A stretch of DNA of 64,000 bases from Enterococcus lacertideformus (lineage in GTDB: Bacteria; Bacillota; Bacilli; Lactobacillales; Enterococcaceae). Both the position numbers and the translations under genes were made by a program. Positions 63,657 through 64,000 of the stretch are shown here, in pieces (the stretch's first letter is position 1; every line of letters starts with the position of its first letter). The notes beneath the pieces were generated by a model, which saw nothing but the letters and a program-made list of their open reading frames with translations, was not told the DNA's origin and ran no database searches. The stretch lies in assembly GCA_015680865.1 (NCBI GenBank), contig JADAKE010000016.1, forward strand, positions 248,001 to 312,000, written 5' to 3'.

Positions 63657-64000
63657 CTAAGCGTTCACTTCTTGATTAAAAGCCTTGATCAAATTAAGTG
63701 TCACAACACTTGTATTTGAAAAATAATCACCTATGTGTTGCTTTTTTTGAGTAAAAATCGTCAGTAAATAACCAATAAATAGCAAAGGAAATTTTAGAAT
63801 AAAGCGACAAGCTCCTTCTCTCACTAACACTGTTGCCCAACTTAATTCTGCTTCATCCAAACAAATTACCCGAATACCAAAAATCATTTTTCCGATCGTT
63901 TGTCCATGATTTAATTTTGTTAACAGAATAAAATATCCCAGATAAATAAGTAAAGCTGTAAAACCATAAAAACTCAAATAAGATGTTGTAGCCGCTAACC
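63657..64000 (-). CDS. RDD-family membrane protein, C-terminal part (cut by window edge)
   Basis: The frame enters from the window edge (LAATTSYLSFYGFTALLIYL) and ends QEVNA. HGQTIGKMIFGIRVICLD is the second RDD-domain signature, and two hydrophobic segments precede and follow it (IYLGYFILLTKL and FPLLFIGYLLTIF). RDD proteins are small membrane proteins of mostly unknown function, some proposed as sodium/proton antiporters. The N-terminal arginine-aspartate part is outside the window. Confidence 0.78.
   Translation of the reverse strand, partial: LAATTSYLSFYGFTALLIYLGYFILLTKLNHGQTIGKMIFGIRVICLDEAELSWATVLVREGACRFILKFPLLFIGYLLTIFTQKKQHIGDYFSNTSVVTLNLIKAFNQEVNA

Overview
The window is low-GC Firmicutes DNA with the gene content and order of an Enterococcaceae chromosome: mutM-polA-murC, gatCAB-dgkB-rlmD, ligA-pcrA, fruRKA and tig-clpX-engB. 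Most genes lie on the minus strand. Very AT-rich spacers, extensive gene decay and an M60/enhancin-like secreted peptidase together suggest Melissococcus plutonius (the honeybee-larva pathogen) or a close relative. That species call is inference; family-level placement is much safer.

Layout. 1-10.6 kb: coaE (cut by the window edge), mutM, polA, a Bax-inhibitor-1 membrane protein, a MaoC hot-dog protein, murC, a YdcF-like gene, sprT-like and tex. 10.7-11.2 kb: a cluster of hairpin repeats. 11.2-21.4 kb: a metallophosphatase, a drug-type ABC exporter with a divergent TetR gene, trhO, a glyoxalase-fold gene, the cystine transporter tcyP, a DUF1149 gene, a HAD phosphatase, a phosphoglycerate mutase homologue, a zinc-ribbon membrane gene and an LCP-like gene. 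21.5-31.1 kb: a beta-glucoside utilisation locus (GH3, PTS EIIC, ROK kinase, GH1, DUF4091 protein) read away from a divergent AraC regulator. 31.1-34 kb: an IS1182-type remnant and the M60 peptidase gene. 34.2-38.9 kb: a MerR regulator diverging from a heterodimeric ABC exporter through a textbook 19-bp-spacer promoter. 39-42.4 kb: a membrane protein, a 42-residue basic protein and rlmD. 42.7-51.4 kb: dgkB, gatB, gatA, gatC, ligA, pcrA. 51.6-58.5 kb: a CLC channel gene, fruA-fruK-fruR, a small membrane protein and an unrecognised gene. 58.7-64 kb: engB, clpX, tig, a TPR-type gene and an RDD protein (cut by the window edge).

The dominant signal is gene decay. About sixteen genes are broken by single-base indels, in-frame stops, exact 14- or 16-bp tandem duplications or internal deletions, and two more loci survive only as remnants (DUF1538 and IS1182). 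Every lesion lies in a gene expected to be dispensable. polA, murC, gatABC, ligA, pcrA, engB, clpX and tig are all uninterrupted, which argues for real reductive evolution rather than uniform sequencing error, although several lesions sit in homopolymers and deserve read-level checking.

The second signal is a dispersed family of roughly 120-bp imperfect palindromes. They have a conserved core (close to AATAGCTTTTCATATTTT) and conserved flanks (GGTTGTGA at one end, ACCGTTT at the other). Clear copies occur at five intergenic sites, sometimes in tandem, always between co-oriented genes.
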